From positions 248,001 to 312,000 of the forward strand of contig CAJYKV010000020.1 in assembly GCA_913774955.1 (NCBI GenBank): DNA of 64,000 bases. Reading direction: 5' to 3'. The stretch's first letter is position 1. Each line of letters starts with the position of its first letter. A model generated the notes under the pieces. It had not been told where the DNA came from. It made no database searches and saw only the letters and a program-made list of their open reading frames with translations. A program made the translations under genes and the position numbers. Source of the stretch: an uncultured Acidovorax sp. GTDB taxonomy: Bacteria; Pseudomonadota; Gammaproteobacteria; Burkholderiales; Burkholderiaceae_C. Of the stretch, positions 10,462 to 19,001 are shown piece by piece.

Positions 10462-11445
10462 TTACTTCACGATATGGGCGGCGGACTTGATGAACGCGTC
10501 GGAGAGCTTCACGCCCTGCTTTTCGGCGGCGCCCGGGTTCACCGTCAGCTCCAGCTTGGTGCTGATCTCGGGTTGGATGTCGCCGGGCTTTTCGCCCTTG
10601 AGCACGCGCACCACCATGCGGCCGGTCTGCTCGCCCAGGTCGCGGTAGTTGATGCCGAACGATGCGATCGCACCGCGCTTGACGCTGTCGGCATCGGCCG
10701 CCACCAGGGGCAGCTTGGCCTCCTGGCCCACCTTGACCAGCGATTCGTAGGCCGACACCACGTTGTTGTCGGTGCTGGTGTAGATCACGTCGGCCTTGCC
10801 GATCAGGCTGCGCGCGGCGCTGCCCACGTCCACCGATCGGGGCGCGGCGGCCTCGACCAGGGTCATGCCCATCTTGGGCAGCAGGGCCTTGAGTTCCTTG
10901 ACCACCACGGCGGAGTTGGCCTCGCCGGGGTTGTAGACCACGCCGACGCGCTTGGCGTTCGGCACGACCTGCCTGACCAGTTCCATCTGCTTGTCCAGCG
11001 CGAGCAGGTCGGAGACCCCGGTCACGTTGGTCTTGCTGGGCTCCCAGTTCTTCACCAGCTTGGCGGCGACCGGATCGGTCACGGCCGAGAAGATCACCGG
11101 CACCGCCTTGGTGGCGGCCACCACGGCCTGGGCCGAGGGCGTGGCGATGGCGACGATCGCATCCGGCTGGTCGCCGACGAACTTGCGCGCGATCTGCGCA
11201 GCCGTGCCCGTGTTGCCCTGGGCGCTCTGGTACTGCCACTTGAGCGTCTTGCCGTCTTCGTAGCCGGCGGCCTGCAGGCTCGCCTTCACGCCGTCGCGGA
11301 TCGCATCCAGCGCGGGGTGCTCGACGATGGCCGTCACGGCCACGGACTTGGGGGCGGCGGCCTGTTGGGCCACGGCGGGGATGGAGACGGCGGCCAGGGT
11401 GGCCGCGGCGGCCAGCGCGAGGGCGCCGAACGGATGCTGCTTCAT
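10462..11445 (-). CDS. ABC transporter substrate-binding protein (TrpX/DUF534 family)
   Basis: 327 residues. A signal peptide (MKQHPFGALALAAAATLAAV) is followed by probable cleavage after AVA at residue 26. The mature part begins with AVTAIVEHPALDAIRDGV and continues with FVGDQPDAIVAIATPSAQA, PVIFSAVTDPVAAKLV and GVVYNPGEANS, all characteristic of COG2984. It is the periplasmic receptor of the importer encoded by the next two genes. Homologues are named tryptophan or tyrosine ABC transporter binding proteins, but specificity in proteobacteria is uncertain. The promoter must lie in the 209 bases between it and the lipocalin gene, in which I see no clear hexamers. Confidence 0.92.
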   Translation of the reverse strand: MKQHPFGALALAAAATLAAVSIPAVAQQAAAPKSVAVTAIVEHPALDAIRDGVKASLQAAGYEDGKTLKWQYQSAQGNTGTAAQIARKFVGDQPDAIVAIATPSAQAVVAATKAVPVIFSAVTDPVAAKLVKNWEPSKTNVTGVSDLLALDKQMELVRQVVPNAKRVGVVYNPGEANSAVVVKELKALLPKMGMTLVEAAAPRSVDVGSAARSLIGKADVIYTSTDNNVVSAYESLVKVGQEAKLPLVAADADSVKRGAIASFGINYRDLGEQTGRMVVRVLKGEKPGDIQPEISTKLELTVNPGAAEKQGVKLSDAFIKSAAHIVK

Positions 11446-11654
11446 GCTCGAACTTTCTGCCTGCCCGGCTCCGCACGGAGCGGGACGCGGGGGCGTGACT
11501 GCGGATGCCCGCCGGGAGCGGGCGCGGTTTCGCCGGAACGGGCCCGAGCCGGCGCGCGACGAGACGGCACCAGCGGAGCCCGGGGTGGGAAGTCTACTGC
11601 GCGCGCCGCGGCATGGCGCGCGACGGCCGCGATGCCGCAGTGCGGTGCTGCGGT

Positions 11655-12293
11655 TCAGCAGACCGGGGGGAAACGGGAGTCGCCGCTGCGCACCGGCGCC
11701 GAGGCATCATCCTGCGGCACCCACAGGATGCGCCCCACGTCCACGCCGAGCGCACGCGCCCGCGCCAGCAGGCGTTCGCGCACCACGGCATGCAGCGTGG
11801 GCGTGCGCGACAGGATCCAAAGGGCGTCCAGGCGCGGCCCGATCACCATGGCCCAGCGATAGTCCTCGTCGAGCGCCGCCACGAAGTAGCCGGCGTAGAA
11901 CGGGCCGAAGAAGGACACCTTGAGTGCGCCCGTACCGGTATCGCCCAGGAATTCCGCGCGGCCCTCGGCCTCGCGCCAGCGGCCGCGCTCGGGGTCGTAG
12001 CCGCGGTTCACCACGCGCAGGCTGCCATCGCCGCGGCGGCTGTAGTGGGCGCTGGTGCGCACCAGGCCGCGTTCGAAGCGCTGGTCGATGCGCGCGACCT
12101 CGTACCAGTGGCCGGCGTACCGGTCGATGTTGAAGCCCCGGACCGGCTGCACGCCGGACGGTGGCCGCACGTTGGCCCGGAGGTACAGCGCCGCCGCCGC
12201 TCCGGCCGCTGCCGCCGCGGCACCCAGTACGAGCGGCGTGGCAATGGGGGGGCGACTGTGGGTGGTGTAGCGCTGTAGGTCTGGACGGGGCAT
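11655..12293 (-). CDS. Lipocalin-family protein (Blc-like)
   Basis: 212 residues. The N-terminal 45 residues hold a basic start and one hydrophobic helix (residues 19-42, Ala-rich), which may anchor the protein or act as an uncleaved signal; there is no lipobox, unlike classical Blc. The lipocalin fold starts with the GxW motif in YAGHWYEVARID and continues with GTGALKVSFFGPFYAGYFV and YRWAMVIGP, a close match to bacterial lipocalins that bind lysophospholipids or fatty acids at the outer membrane. AGGAG stands before the ATG at 12293; a longer in-frame extension lacks homology. The protein ends in a lone Cys. It diverges from the ferritin-like protein gene, sharing a 299-bp control region. 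Confidence 0.88.
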   Translation of the reverse strand: MPRPDLQRYTTHSRPPIATPLVLGAAAAAAGAAAALYLRANVRPPSGVQPVRGFNIDRYAGHWYEVARIDQRFERGLVRTSAHYSRRGDGSLRVVNRGYDPERGRWREAEGRAEFLGDTGTGALKVSFFGPFYAGYFVAALDEDYRWAMVIGPRLDALWILSRTPTLHAVVRERLLARARALGVDVGRILWVPQDDASAPVRSGDSRFPPVC

Positions 12294-12592
12294 CTGTCGG
12301 GGCTCCTGCAAAGAGACGGGCAAATGCCACGAGTCTCGCGAGCCGCCATGCCGCGCCCTGTAGGCGCGCGGCGCGCCCGGCCGTGGGAGTGCGCCGCCGC
12401 CAAATTCTTTTCGCAAATCTGAATCCGGTACGCGCCCAGCGGCGTATCCGCTGGCAGGGACGTGCTGCGGGAGGCGAGGGCCGCGAACAGGGCCGCGCCG
12501 CCCGTGCCCGGACCTTCCCACGGCAACGGCGTGTCCGCCGCTGGACCGACATGTGCAATTCCGTGCGCCATGCGCACCCCACAGGAGCCACC
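12294..12592. promoter_or_regulatory. Divergent intergenic region, lipocalin / ferritin-like protein
   Basis: 299 bp separate the two divergent starts. It contains an AT-richer core around 12400-12430 (CAAATTCTTTTCGCAAATC), the most likely site of the promoters, and an ACAGGAGCCACC ribosome binding site just before the plus-strand gene. I see no perfect -10/-35 pair and no long palindrome. Confidence 0.35.
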
Positions 12593-13558
12593 ATGATCGA
12601 CCTTCCCGCATCGCCCCAGGAAATTCTGCAGCGCCGTTCCGACAAGCTCAAAGAGCGTCGGATGTTCTTCCGAAAGACCGGCGGATTCGCTGCCGGCATG
12701 GCCGGCGGGGCCATCCTGACGGCCTGCGGCGGAGGCTCCGGCGACGCCATCGGCGCGGATGCGCCCACCGACGCCGAAATCCTCAACTTCGCGCTGAACC
12801 TCGAATACCTCGAAGCGCAGTTCTATCTCTACGCGACCACGGGTGCGGGCCTGCCCGACGCGCTCACCACCGGCACGGGCACGCGGGGCACCGCGCGCGG
12901 CGGCAGCCGGGTGCCGTTCTCCGACCCGGTCGTGGCGGCCTACGCGAAGGAGATCGCCGCGGACGAACTGGCGCACGTGGCCTTCCTGCGCAACGCCCTG
13001 GGCTCCTCGGCCGTGGCCATGCCGTCGATCGACGTGGGCGGCACCGATCCCAACGGCGCCTTCTCGAAAGCCGCGCAGGCCGCGGGCCTGGTGCCGGCGG
13101 GCACCGCCTTCAATCCCTACAAGGACGATCTCAGTTTCCTGCTGGGCGCGTTCATCTTCGAGGACGTGGGCGTCACCGCGTACAAGGGCGCCTCGCCGCT
13201 GATCCAGAACAAGACCTATCTGGAAGCGGCCGCCGGCATCCTCGCCGCGGAGGCCTACCACGCCGGGCTGGTACGCACGGTGCTGTACGCGAAGGGAGTG
13301 GATGCGCAGGCGGCGGCCGGCAAGATCTCCGACGCGCGCGATTCGCTCGACAACTCCAAGGATGTCGACCAGGGCATCGCGCCCGATGCCGCCGGCGCCG
13401 CCAACATCGTGCCGCTGGATGCCAACGGCATCGCCTACAGCCGCTCGCCCGACGACGTGCTGAACATCGTCTACCTGACGCGCGATGCGGCGAGCCAGGG
13501 CGGCTTCTTCCCGGCGGGCGTCAACGGCAACCTGCGCCTGAGCAGCGCGTACATGTAA
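12593..13558 (+). CDS. Ferritin-like domain protein, probable Tat-exported lipoprotein
   Basis: 321 residues. The N-terminus has a twin-arginine motif (ERRMFFRKTGGF, R22-R23), then a hydrophobic stretch ending in ILTAC at residue 45, which fits a lipobox. Export by Tat and lipid attachment at Cys45 are therefore likely. The rest matches the ferritin-like PF13668 family (desiccation-related proteins): helix NLEYLEAQFYLY, helix DELAHVAFLRNAL, and later helix AAEAYHAGLVRTVLY, each supplying Glu/His that could bind a di-metal site. Residues 270-300 include the loop with SPDDVLNIVYL. The start is the ATG at 12593 with AGGAG; much longer in-frame readings upstream cross the lipocalin gene. Metal-dependent or stress role is inferred from family. 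Confidence 0.85.
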   Translation: MIDLPASPQEILQRRSDKLKERRMFFRKTGGFAAGMAGGAILTACGGGSGDAIGADAPTDAEILNFALNLEYLEAQFYLYATTGAGLPDALTTGTGTRGTARGGSRVPFSDPVVAAYAKEIAADELAHVAFLRNALGSSAVAMPSIDVGGTDPNGAFSKAAQAAGLVPAGTAFNPYKDDLSFLLGAFIFEDVGVTAYKGASPLIQNKTYLEAAAGILAAEAYHAGLVRTVLYAKGVDAQAAAGKISDARDSLDNSKDVDQGIAPDAAGAANIVPLDANGIAYSRSPDDVLNIVYLTRDAASQGGFFPAGVNGNLRLSSAYM

Positions 13559-13645
13559 GGCACGTCCGGCCGGTGCCGGCGGGCGTTCGCTTCGCCTGCC
13601 GGCCCGGCGCTCCCAACCAGTGAACGCAGCAGAGGAGGAGTCACC

Positions 13646-14578
13646 ATGCGCACGATCCACAGCGGTCCGGCCTCGGTCGCCACGGCACCGCCACCCTCAT
13701 CCGTTCCGAGGACGCTCACCTGGCGGCAATGGCTGGGGCTTGCCATCGCGGCGGCAGGGGCGGCGATCCTGGTTTCGCAGGCGCTTCAGGGAGTCCTGGC
13801 TGGCGACGAACGCATGCGGGGCGCGCTCGTCGGCGGGCTGATGGCGGCCGCGGCCACGGCGCTGGGCGCGCTGCCGGTGCTGCTGTCGCAGAAATTCTCG
13901 CAACGCGCGCACGACACCATGCTGGGCTTCGGGGCGGGCGTGATGCTGGCGGCCAGCGCGTTCTCGCTCGTCATCCCCGCCATCGCGGCGGCGCGGGCCC
14001 AGGGCGCGGGCCCGTGGGGGGCCGGCGGCACGGTGGGCGCGGGCATCCTCCTGGGCGCCTTCCTGCTGCTCTGGATCGACCGCGCGGTGCCGCACGAGCA
14101 TTTCGTGAAGGGCCTGGAAGGCCCGCAGGCAAGGGCGCTCAAGCGGGCCTGGCTGTTCGTGCTGGCGATCACACTGCACAACCTGCCCGAAGGCCTGGCG
14201 ATCGGCGTCGCGTTCGCGGGGCCGGACGGCGTGGGCGCCCAGGCGCTGGCCGCGGGCATCTCGATCCAGGACGTGCCCGAAGGCATGGTGGTCGCCCTGG
14301 CGCTGCGCGGCGTCGGCTACGGCCGCTGGGCATCGGCCGGGCTGGGGCTGGTGTCGGGCCTGATCGAGCCGGTCGCGGCGGTGGCCGGTGTCGCGCTGAT
14401 CGGACTGTCAGCGGGGCTGCTGCCCTGGGGCCTGGCGGCGGCCGCCGGGGCGATGCTGTACGTCATCAGCCACGAGATCATTCCCGAATCCCACCGGCAG
14501 GGCCACGAGACCTCGGCCACGGCCGGGCTCATGCTGGGGTTCGTGGCGATGATGCTGCTGGACACGGCGCTCGGCTAG
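13646..14578 (+). CDS. ZIP-family divalent metal transporter
   Basis: 310 residues with about eight membrane segments. Two metal-binding motifs are intact: HNLPEGLAIG (His178) in helix IV and HEIIPESHR (His276) in a later helix. The loop between helices 3 and 4 carries a HEHF element. ZIP proteins move Zn, Fe or Mn into the cytoplasm; the GufA/ZupT branch fits best. GAGGAG precedes the ATG at 13646. It follows the ferritin-like gene by 87 bases on the same strand and may share its transcript, which would pair metal import with a metal-binding exported protein. It converges with etfD, 15 bases away. Inner membrane. Confidence 0.9.
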   Translation: MRTIHSGPASVATAPPPSSVPRTLTWRQWLGLAIAAAGAAILVSQALQGVLAGDERMRGALVGGLMAAAATALGALPVLLSQKFSQRAHDTMLGFGAGVMLAASAFSLVIPAIAAARAQGAGPWGAGGTVGAGILLGAFLLLWIDRAVPHEHFVKGLEGPQARALKRAWLFVLAITLHNLPEGLAIGVAFAGPDGVGAQALAAGISIQDVPEGMVVALALRGVGYGRWASAGLGLVSGLIEPVAAVAGVALIGLSAGLLPWGLAAAAGAMLYVISHEIIPESHRQGHETSATAGLMLGFVAMMLLDTALG

Positions 14579-14593
14579 CCGGGCGCCGGGCGC

Positions 14594-16300
14594 TTACATC
14601 CCCGAATAGTTCGGGCCGCCGCCGCCCTCCGGCGTCACCCACACGATGTTCTGCGTCGGGTCCTTGATGTCGCAGGTCTTGCAGTGCACGCAGTTCTGCG
14701 CGTTGATCTGCAGGCGCTGCGCATTGCCGCCCTGGGATTCGTCGGGCACGAATTCGTACACCGCGGCGGGGCAGTAGCGCGCTTCGGGGCCCGCGTACTT
14801 GGCGAGGTTGATGTTCACCGGCACGCTCGCGTCCTTCAGCGTCAGGTGGGCGGGCTGGTTCTCCGCATGGTTGGTGTTGCTGATGAACACGCTGGAGAGC
14901 CGGTCGAAGGTGAGCTTGCCGTCCGGTTTCGGATAGACGATGGGCTTGCATTCGGCCGCGGGCTTCAGGTAGGCGTAGTCCGGCTTGTCGCGGTGCAGCG
15001 TCCAGGGGATGTTGCCCTTGAGCACGAACTGCTCGATGCCGTTCATGAGCGTGGCGGTGGCCAGGCCCTTCTTGAACCAGGCCTTGAAGTTGCGCGCCTT
15101 GTTCAGCTCCTCGTGCAGCCAGCTGTTCTCGAACGCCTGTGGGAAGGCGGTGAGTTCGTCGTGCTGGCGGCCGGCGCGGATCGCGTCGTAGGCGGCCTCG
15201 GCCGCCAGCATGCCGGTCTTGATGGCGGCATGGCTGCCCTTGATGCGGCTCACGTTCAGGAAGCCCGCCTCGCAGCCCACGAGCGCGCCGCCCGGGAACA
15301 CGAATTTCGGCAGCGACAGCAGGCCGCCCGCCGTGATCGCTCGCGCGCCGTAGCCGATGCGCTTCGCGGGCTTGATGCCCTTGGCCTCGTCGCCTTCCAG
15401 GTAGTAGCGGATGTTCGGATGGGTCTTCCAGCGCTGGAACTCCTCGAACGGGCTCAGGTAGGGGTTGGAATAGTCCAGGCCGGTGATGAAGCCGAGCGTG
15501 ACCTTGTTGTCCTCCGCGTGGTAGAGGAACGAGCCGCCGTAGGTGTCGCTCTTCATGGGCCAGCCGGCCGTGTGCATCACGAAGCCGGGCTGGTGGCGCT
15601 GCGGGTCGATTTCCCACAGCTCCTTGATGCCGATGCCGTAGCTCTGCGGATCGCGGCCCTCGTCGAGCTTGTAGCGCGCGATGAGCTGGCGGCCCAGGTG
15701 GCCGCGCGAGCCCTCGGCGAAGATGGTGTACTTGGCGTGCAGCTCCATGCCGAGCTGGAAGTCGCCCGTGGGTTCGCCGTCCTTGCCGACGCCCATGTTG
15801 CCGGTGGCCACGCCCTTGACGGAGCCGTCCTCGTTGTAGAGCACCTCGGCCGCGGGGAAGCCCGGGAAGATCTCCACGCCCAGTTCCTCGGCCTGCGCGG
15901 CCAGCCAGCGCACCACGTTGCCCAGGCTCACGATGTAGTTGCCGTGGTTCTGGAAGCAGCCGGGCAGCAGGAAGTTGGGCGTGCGGAAGGAGGACTTCTC
16001 GCCCAGGAAGATCATGGCGTCTTCCGTCACGGGCTGGTTCAGGGGCGCGCCGCGCTCCTTCCAGTCGGGGAACAGTTCGGTGAGCGCGCGCGGGTCCATG
16101 ATGGCACCCGAGAGCGTGTGCGCGCCAGGCTCGGAGCCTTTTTCCAGCACCACGACCGAGACGTCCTGGCCGTTCTCGGCGGCCATCTGCTTGAGCCGGA
16201 TGGCGGTGGACAGCCCGGCCGGGCCGCCGCCGACCACCACCACGTCGTATTCCATGGCCTCTCGCGGGCCGTATTGGGCAAGGATTTCGTCTTTCGTCAT
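14594..16300 (-). CDS. Electron transfer flavoprotein-ubiquinone oxidoreductase
   Basis: 568 residues, full length for ETF-QO. It takes electrons from reduced ETF, loaded by acyl-CoA and related dehydrogenases, and passes them to ubiquinone at the inner membrane. The FAD-binding motif VVVVGGGPAGLSTAIRLKQ sits at residues 19-37. A ferredoxin-like segment near the C-terminus (NCVHCKTCDIKDPTQNIVW) carries the cysteines of the single [4Fe-4S] cluster. The start is the ATG at 16300 (MTKDEILAQYGPREAMEYD). It diverges from a short-chain dehydrogenase gene over a 147-bp region that contains a perfect GAACGATCGTTC palindrome, so a TetR-type repressor of fatty-acid or branched-chain catabolism is likely. 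Often called etfD or ETFDH. Confidence 0.96.
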   Translation of the reverse strand: MTKDEILAQYGPREAMEYDVVVVGGGPAGLSTAIRLKQMAAENGQDVSVVVLEKGSEPGAHTLSGAIMDPRALTELFPDWKERGAPLNQPVTEDAMIFLGEKSSFRTPNFLLPGCFQNHGNYIVSLGNVVRWLAAQAEELGVEIFPGFPAAEVLYNEDGSVKGVATGNMGVGKDGEPTGDFQLGMELHAKYTIFAEGSRGHLGRQLIARYKLDEGRDPQSYGIGIKELWEIDPQRHQPGFVMHTAGWPMKSDTYGGSFLYHAEDNKVTLGFITGLDYSNPYLSPFEEFQRWKTHPNIRYYLEGDEAKGIKPAKRIGYGARAITAGGLLSLPKFVFPGGALVGCEAGFLNVSRIKGSHAAIKTGMLAAEAAYDAIRAGRQHDELTAFPQAFENSWLHEELNKARNFKAWFKKGLATATLMNGIEQFVLKGNIPWTLHRDKPDYAYLKPAAECKPIVYPKPDGKLTFDRLSSVFISNTNHAENQPAHLTLKDASVPVNINLAKYAGPEARYCPAAVYEFVPDESQGGNAQRLQINAQNCVHCKTCDIKDPTQNIVWVTPEGGGGPNYSGM

Positions 16301-16325
16301 GGGTTGTCTCGTCTCGGCATTTGAT

Positions 16326-16419
16326 AATCGAACGATGTCGCGTGCTGGGCGTGGGGCCCCGCGCGGGCGCTGTGCGGTCCATTGTATGCACCTGCGGCGC
16401 AACAATCGAACGATCGTTC
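16326..16419. promoter_or_regulatory. Candidate TetR-type operators between etf-qo and the SDR gene
   Basis: A perfect 12-bp palindrome GAACGATCGTTC lies at 16408-16419, 29 bp before the plus-strand ATG. The 11-base string AATCGAACGAT occurs both there (16404-16414) and at 16326-16336, close to the minus-strand start, 78 bp apart. One site near each divergent start suggests joint control of both genes by one dimeric repressor. The regulator is not identified; a TetR gene sits 2 kb away at 18286. Confidence 0.55.
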
Positions 16420-16447
16420 TTTTTTTGTCCCTCCGGAGACGATTTTC

Positions 16448-17230
16448 ATGGCATACACCATCGATTTGTCGGGCCGCGTGGCCCTGGTGACGGGCGCGTC
16501 CAGCGGCCTGGGCGAGCAGTTCGCGCGCACCCTGGCCCGCGCAGGGGCGGGCGTGGTGCTGGCGAGCCGGCGCATGGAAAGGCTGAAAGCGCTGCGCGCG
16601 CGCATCGAAGGCGAGGGCGGCGATGCGCACGTGGTGGAACTGGACGTGACCGACCACGACTCCATCAAGGCCGCCGTGGCCCATGCCGAGACCGAGATGG
16701 GCTCGATCGACATCCTCGTGAACAACTCGGGCGTCTCCACCACGCAGCGCATCCAGGACGTCACGCCGGACGATTTCGACTTCGTCTTCGACACCAATGT
16801 GCGCGGCGCCTTCTTCGTCGCGCAGGAGGTGGGCAAGCGCATGCTGGCGCGCTCGCGCGGCGCGGCACCGGGCAGCTTCACGGGCGGGCGCATCATCAAC
16901 ATCGCCTCGATGGCGGGCCTCAAGGTGCTGCCGCAGATCGCCGCCTACAGCATGAGCAAGGCGGCCGTGGTGCACATGACGCGCGCCATGGCGCTGGAGT
17001 GGGGGCGCTTCGGCATCAACGTGAATGCGATCTGCCCGGGCTACATCGACACGGAGATCAACCACCACCACTGGCAGACCGAGCAGGGCCGCAAGCTGGT
17101 GGACATGCTGCCGCGCAAGCGTGTGGGCCAGCCGCGCGATCTGGACGCGCTCATCGTCACGCTGGCGAGCGACCAGAGCCATTTCGTGAACGGCGCGGTG
17201 ATCGCGGCGGACGACGGCTTCGGGGCCTGA
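16448..17230 (+). CDS. Short-chain dehydrogenase/reductase (SDR)
   Basis: 260 residues, classical SDR size. The NAD(P)-binding TGASSGLG is at residues 15-22, NNSG follows the middle strand, and the catalytic pair is Y167 and K171 in AAYSMSKAAV, with the serine upstream in NIASMAGLK. The substrate is not readable. The context suggests acyl-CoA or 3-hydroxyacyl chemistry, because the gene diverges from ETF-ubiquinone oxidoreductase and shares candidate operators with it. The ATG at 16448 has GGAG about 10 bases upstream. Cytoplasmic. Confidence 0.9.
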   Translation: MAYTIDLSGRVALVTGASSGLGEQFARTLARAGAGVVLASRRMERLKALRARIEGEGGDAHVVELDVTDHDSIKAAVAHAETEMGSIDILVNNSGVSTTQRIQDVTPDDFDFVFDTNVRGAFFVAQEVGKRMLARSRGAAPGSFTGGRIINIASMAGLKVLPQIAAYSMSKAAVVHMTRAMALEWGRFGINVNAICPGYIDTEINHHHWQTEQGRKLVDMLPRKRVGQPRDLDALIVTLASDQSHFVNGAVIAADDGFGA

Positions 17231-17264
17231 GGCCCGGCGGCAGGCCTCCCGGCCCGGGGCGGGC

Positions 17265-18167
17265 TCAGCCCGCGGCGGCCGCGCCGCCGCCCACCACGCG
17301 CAGCCGGTCGGCGTTGGCCGCCAGCCAGTCGCCCGCGAGCGCCGCGGCGCCGGGCTGGGCGTGCTCCTCGTCGGGATGGAAATCCCGACGCAGGTAGCGC
17401 AGCAGCGCCGGCAGGCTGCGCCAGGCGACTCCGTCGCGCCCCCAGAACATGCGCACCGCGCTGATCCAGGTGCCCGGGCGCCAGAGCGTTCCGTCTCGGC
17501 GCAGATTGAGCACGGTCTGCCGCATCGCGTCCACCATGAAGACGATGCCCACGTAGAGGTACCAGCGCACGCGCCACGTATTGCTGCCGCCCAGCGCGCG
17601 GTAGAGATCGAACGCGACCGCGCGGTGCTCGGTCTCCTCGGCCGCATGCCAGCGCCACACGGTCTGCATCTGCGCGTCGGCGCCCTCCAGCCAGCGCGCA
17701 TAGCGCAGGGTGCCGTCGGCCAGCAGGGCGGTGAAATGCTCGTAGGCGCAGGTGATGGCCAGTGCATGCAGCGGATTCGACGTGCGCTGGTGCAGCCGCT
17801 TCAGACGGGCCAGCGCCCAGTGCTGCCAGCGGTTGTCGAGGCCCTGCCGCTCCAGCTCGGCGTTGTAGAGCCCGTGGATGTGGCGGTGCGTGGCCTCCTG
17901 GCCGACGAAGCCGCGCACCAGTGCGCGCAAAGCGGCATGGTCCGGCCGGCTGGCGTCGAGTCGCTCCGCCGCGGCGCGCACCGAGTCGATGAAGAACTGC
18001 TCGCCCACGGGAAAGCTCATCGACAGGGCATTGAAGAACTGCGTGCGGAAGGCATCGCCGCCGTGCCAGTGGCGCGGAAAGCCCCGGGCCAGGTCGACGG
18101 CGAGCTTGCGCACCGGGAGCGTGGCGGCGGGGGGCACTGCGGAAGTGGGGTGGACGGGGTCGGTCAT
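17265..18167 (-). CDS. Predicted metal-dependent hydrolase (COG3687/PF10118)
   Basis: 300 residues. The Glu/His pattern of the family is intact: GQEATHRHIHGLYN around residue 92, TCAYEHFTA in the middle, and HAAEETEHRAVAFDLY. These are arranged on helices like a ferritin-type di-metal site. Members are annotated as metal-dependent hydrolases without an assigned reaction. The start is the ATG at 18167 (MTDPVHPTSA). It diverges from a TetR regulator across 118 bp, the classic arrangement in which the TetR protein represses the neighbour. A pseudo-palindrome CTGAGCATTATTCAG at 18224-18238 lies between them. It converges with the SDR gene. Function unknown. Confidence 0.85.
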   Translation of the reverse strand: MTDPVHPTSAVPPAATLPVRKLAVDLARGFPRHWHGGDAFRTQFFNALSMSFPVGEQFFIDSVRAAAERLDASRPDHAALRALVRGFVGQEATHRHIHGLYNAELERQGLDNRWQHWALARLKRLHQRTSNPLHALAITCAYEHFTALLADGTLRYARWLEGADAQMQTVWRWHAAEETEHRAVAFDLYRALGGSNTWRVRWYLYVGIVFMVDAMRQTVLNLRRDGTLWRPGTWISAVRMFWGRDGVAWRSLPALLRYLRRDFHPDEEHAQPGAAALAGDWLAANADRLRVVGGGAAAAG

Positions 18168-18223
18168 CGGCGGTTCTCCTTGCGGGACGGCATGGCGCGG
18201 CGCGCTTGCGGCGCCGGCGTTTT

Positions 18224-18238
18224 CTGAGCATTATTCAG
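18224..18238. promoter_or_regulatory. Candidate operator between hydrolase and TetR genes
   Basis: The 15-base CTGAGCATTATTCAG has 4-base complementary ends (CTGA/TCAG) and sits in the AT-rich part of the 118-bp divergent region. Its position suits autoregulation and control of the hydrolase by the TetR protein. It is the only symmetric element I see there. Confidence 0.35.
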
Positions 18239-18285
18239 TTTTCAACGCCCGCCGCTACTCGCCTGGGGCTCACTTTCCATCCGCC

Positions 18286-18948
18286 ATGCCCATGAAGAAG
18301 CCCACCGCCTCCGCAGGCCCCGCCGGCATGCGCCGCCAGCCCACCCAGGAGCGCGCGCTGCAGACCATCGAGGCGATTTTCGGCGCCACTGCTCAGATTG
18401 TGGAAAACGATGGCGAGGCCGCGCTCACCACCAACCGCGTGGCGCAGGTGGCGGGCGTGTCCATCGGCACGCTCTACCAGTACTTTCCCTCCAAGGAGGC
18501 GGTGCTGCTGGCGATGGTGGAGCGCGAGCGCGGGCGCGTGCAGCAGGAAATGCAGCGGCTGCTCGACGACGCACTGGAGCGCCAGCGCCCCGTGCGCGAG
18601 GTGCTGCAGGACATGGTGCGGCTGCTGGTGTCGGCCTTCGGCACGGGAGGGCAGTCGCGCGTACGGCGCGCGATGGTGCGCCTGGGCTGGCGGGTGGACC
18701 AGCACGAACGCTTCACCGCCGCGCTGCGCGAGGGTGCGGAGCGCAACGCCGTGGCGCTCGCGCGGCTGGTGGAGGGCGGCGACGGCTCCATCCGGCCGCC
18801 CACGCCCGCGATGATGTTCGTCGCCACCCGCGCGGTGATGGGCGCGATCCGCAGCGCGTCGCTGGAGGATTCGCCCTTGCTCGGCCAGCCGGCCTTCGAG
18901 GACGAACTGGTGCGCATGCTCTGGGGCGTGCTGCGCGCGGACGGCTGA
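18286..18948 (+). CDS. TetR-family transcriptional regulator
   Basis: 220 residues. Residues 20-75 are the TetR DNA-binding domain, with the helix-turn-helix TTNRVAQVAGVSIGTLYQYF and then PSKEAVLLAMV. The C-terminal part is helical and resembles the acyl-CoA or drug-binding pockets of the family without a decisive signature. It starts at the ATG at 18286; a second ATG two codons on is also possible. It is divergent from the predicted metal-dependent hydrolase and 2 kb from the ETF-QO/SDR pair, which has a typical TetR palindrome. Either could be its target. Confidence 0.9.
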   Translation: MPMKKPTASAGPAGMRRQPTQERALQTIEAIFGATAQIVENDGEAALTTNRVAQVAGVSIGTLYQYFPSKEAVLLAMVERERGRVQQEMQRLLDDALERQRPVREVLQDMVRLLVSAFGTGGQSRVRRAMVRLGWRVDQHERFTAALREGAERNAVALARLVEGGDGSIRPPTPAMMFVATRAVMGAIRSASLEDSPLLGQPAFEDELVRMLWGVLRADG

Positions 18949-19001
18949 GCGGCCGGCGCGGCCCGGCCGCAACGCCTCGCCCACCTCCCGCTGGCGGGCG
19001 C

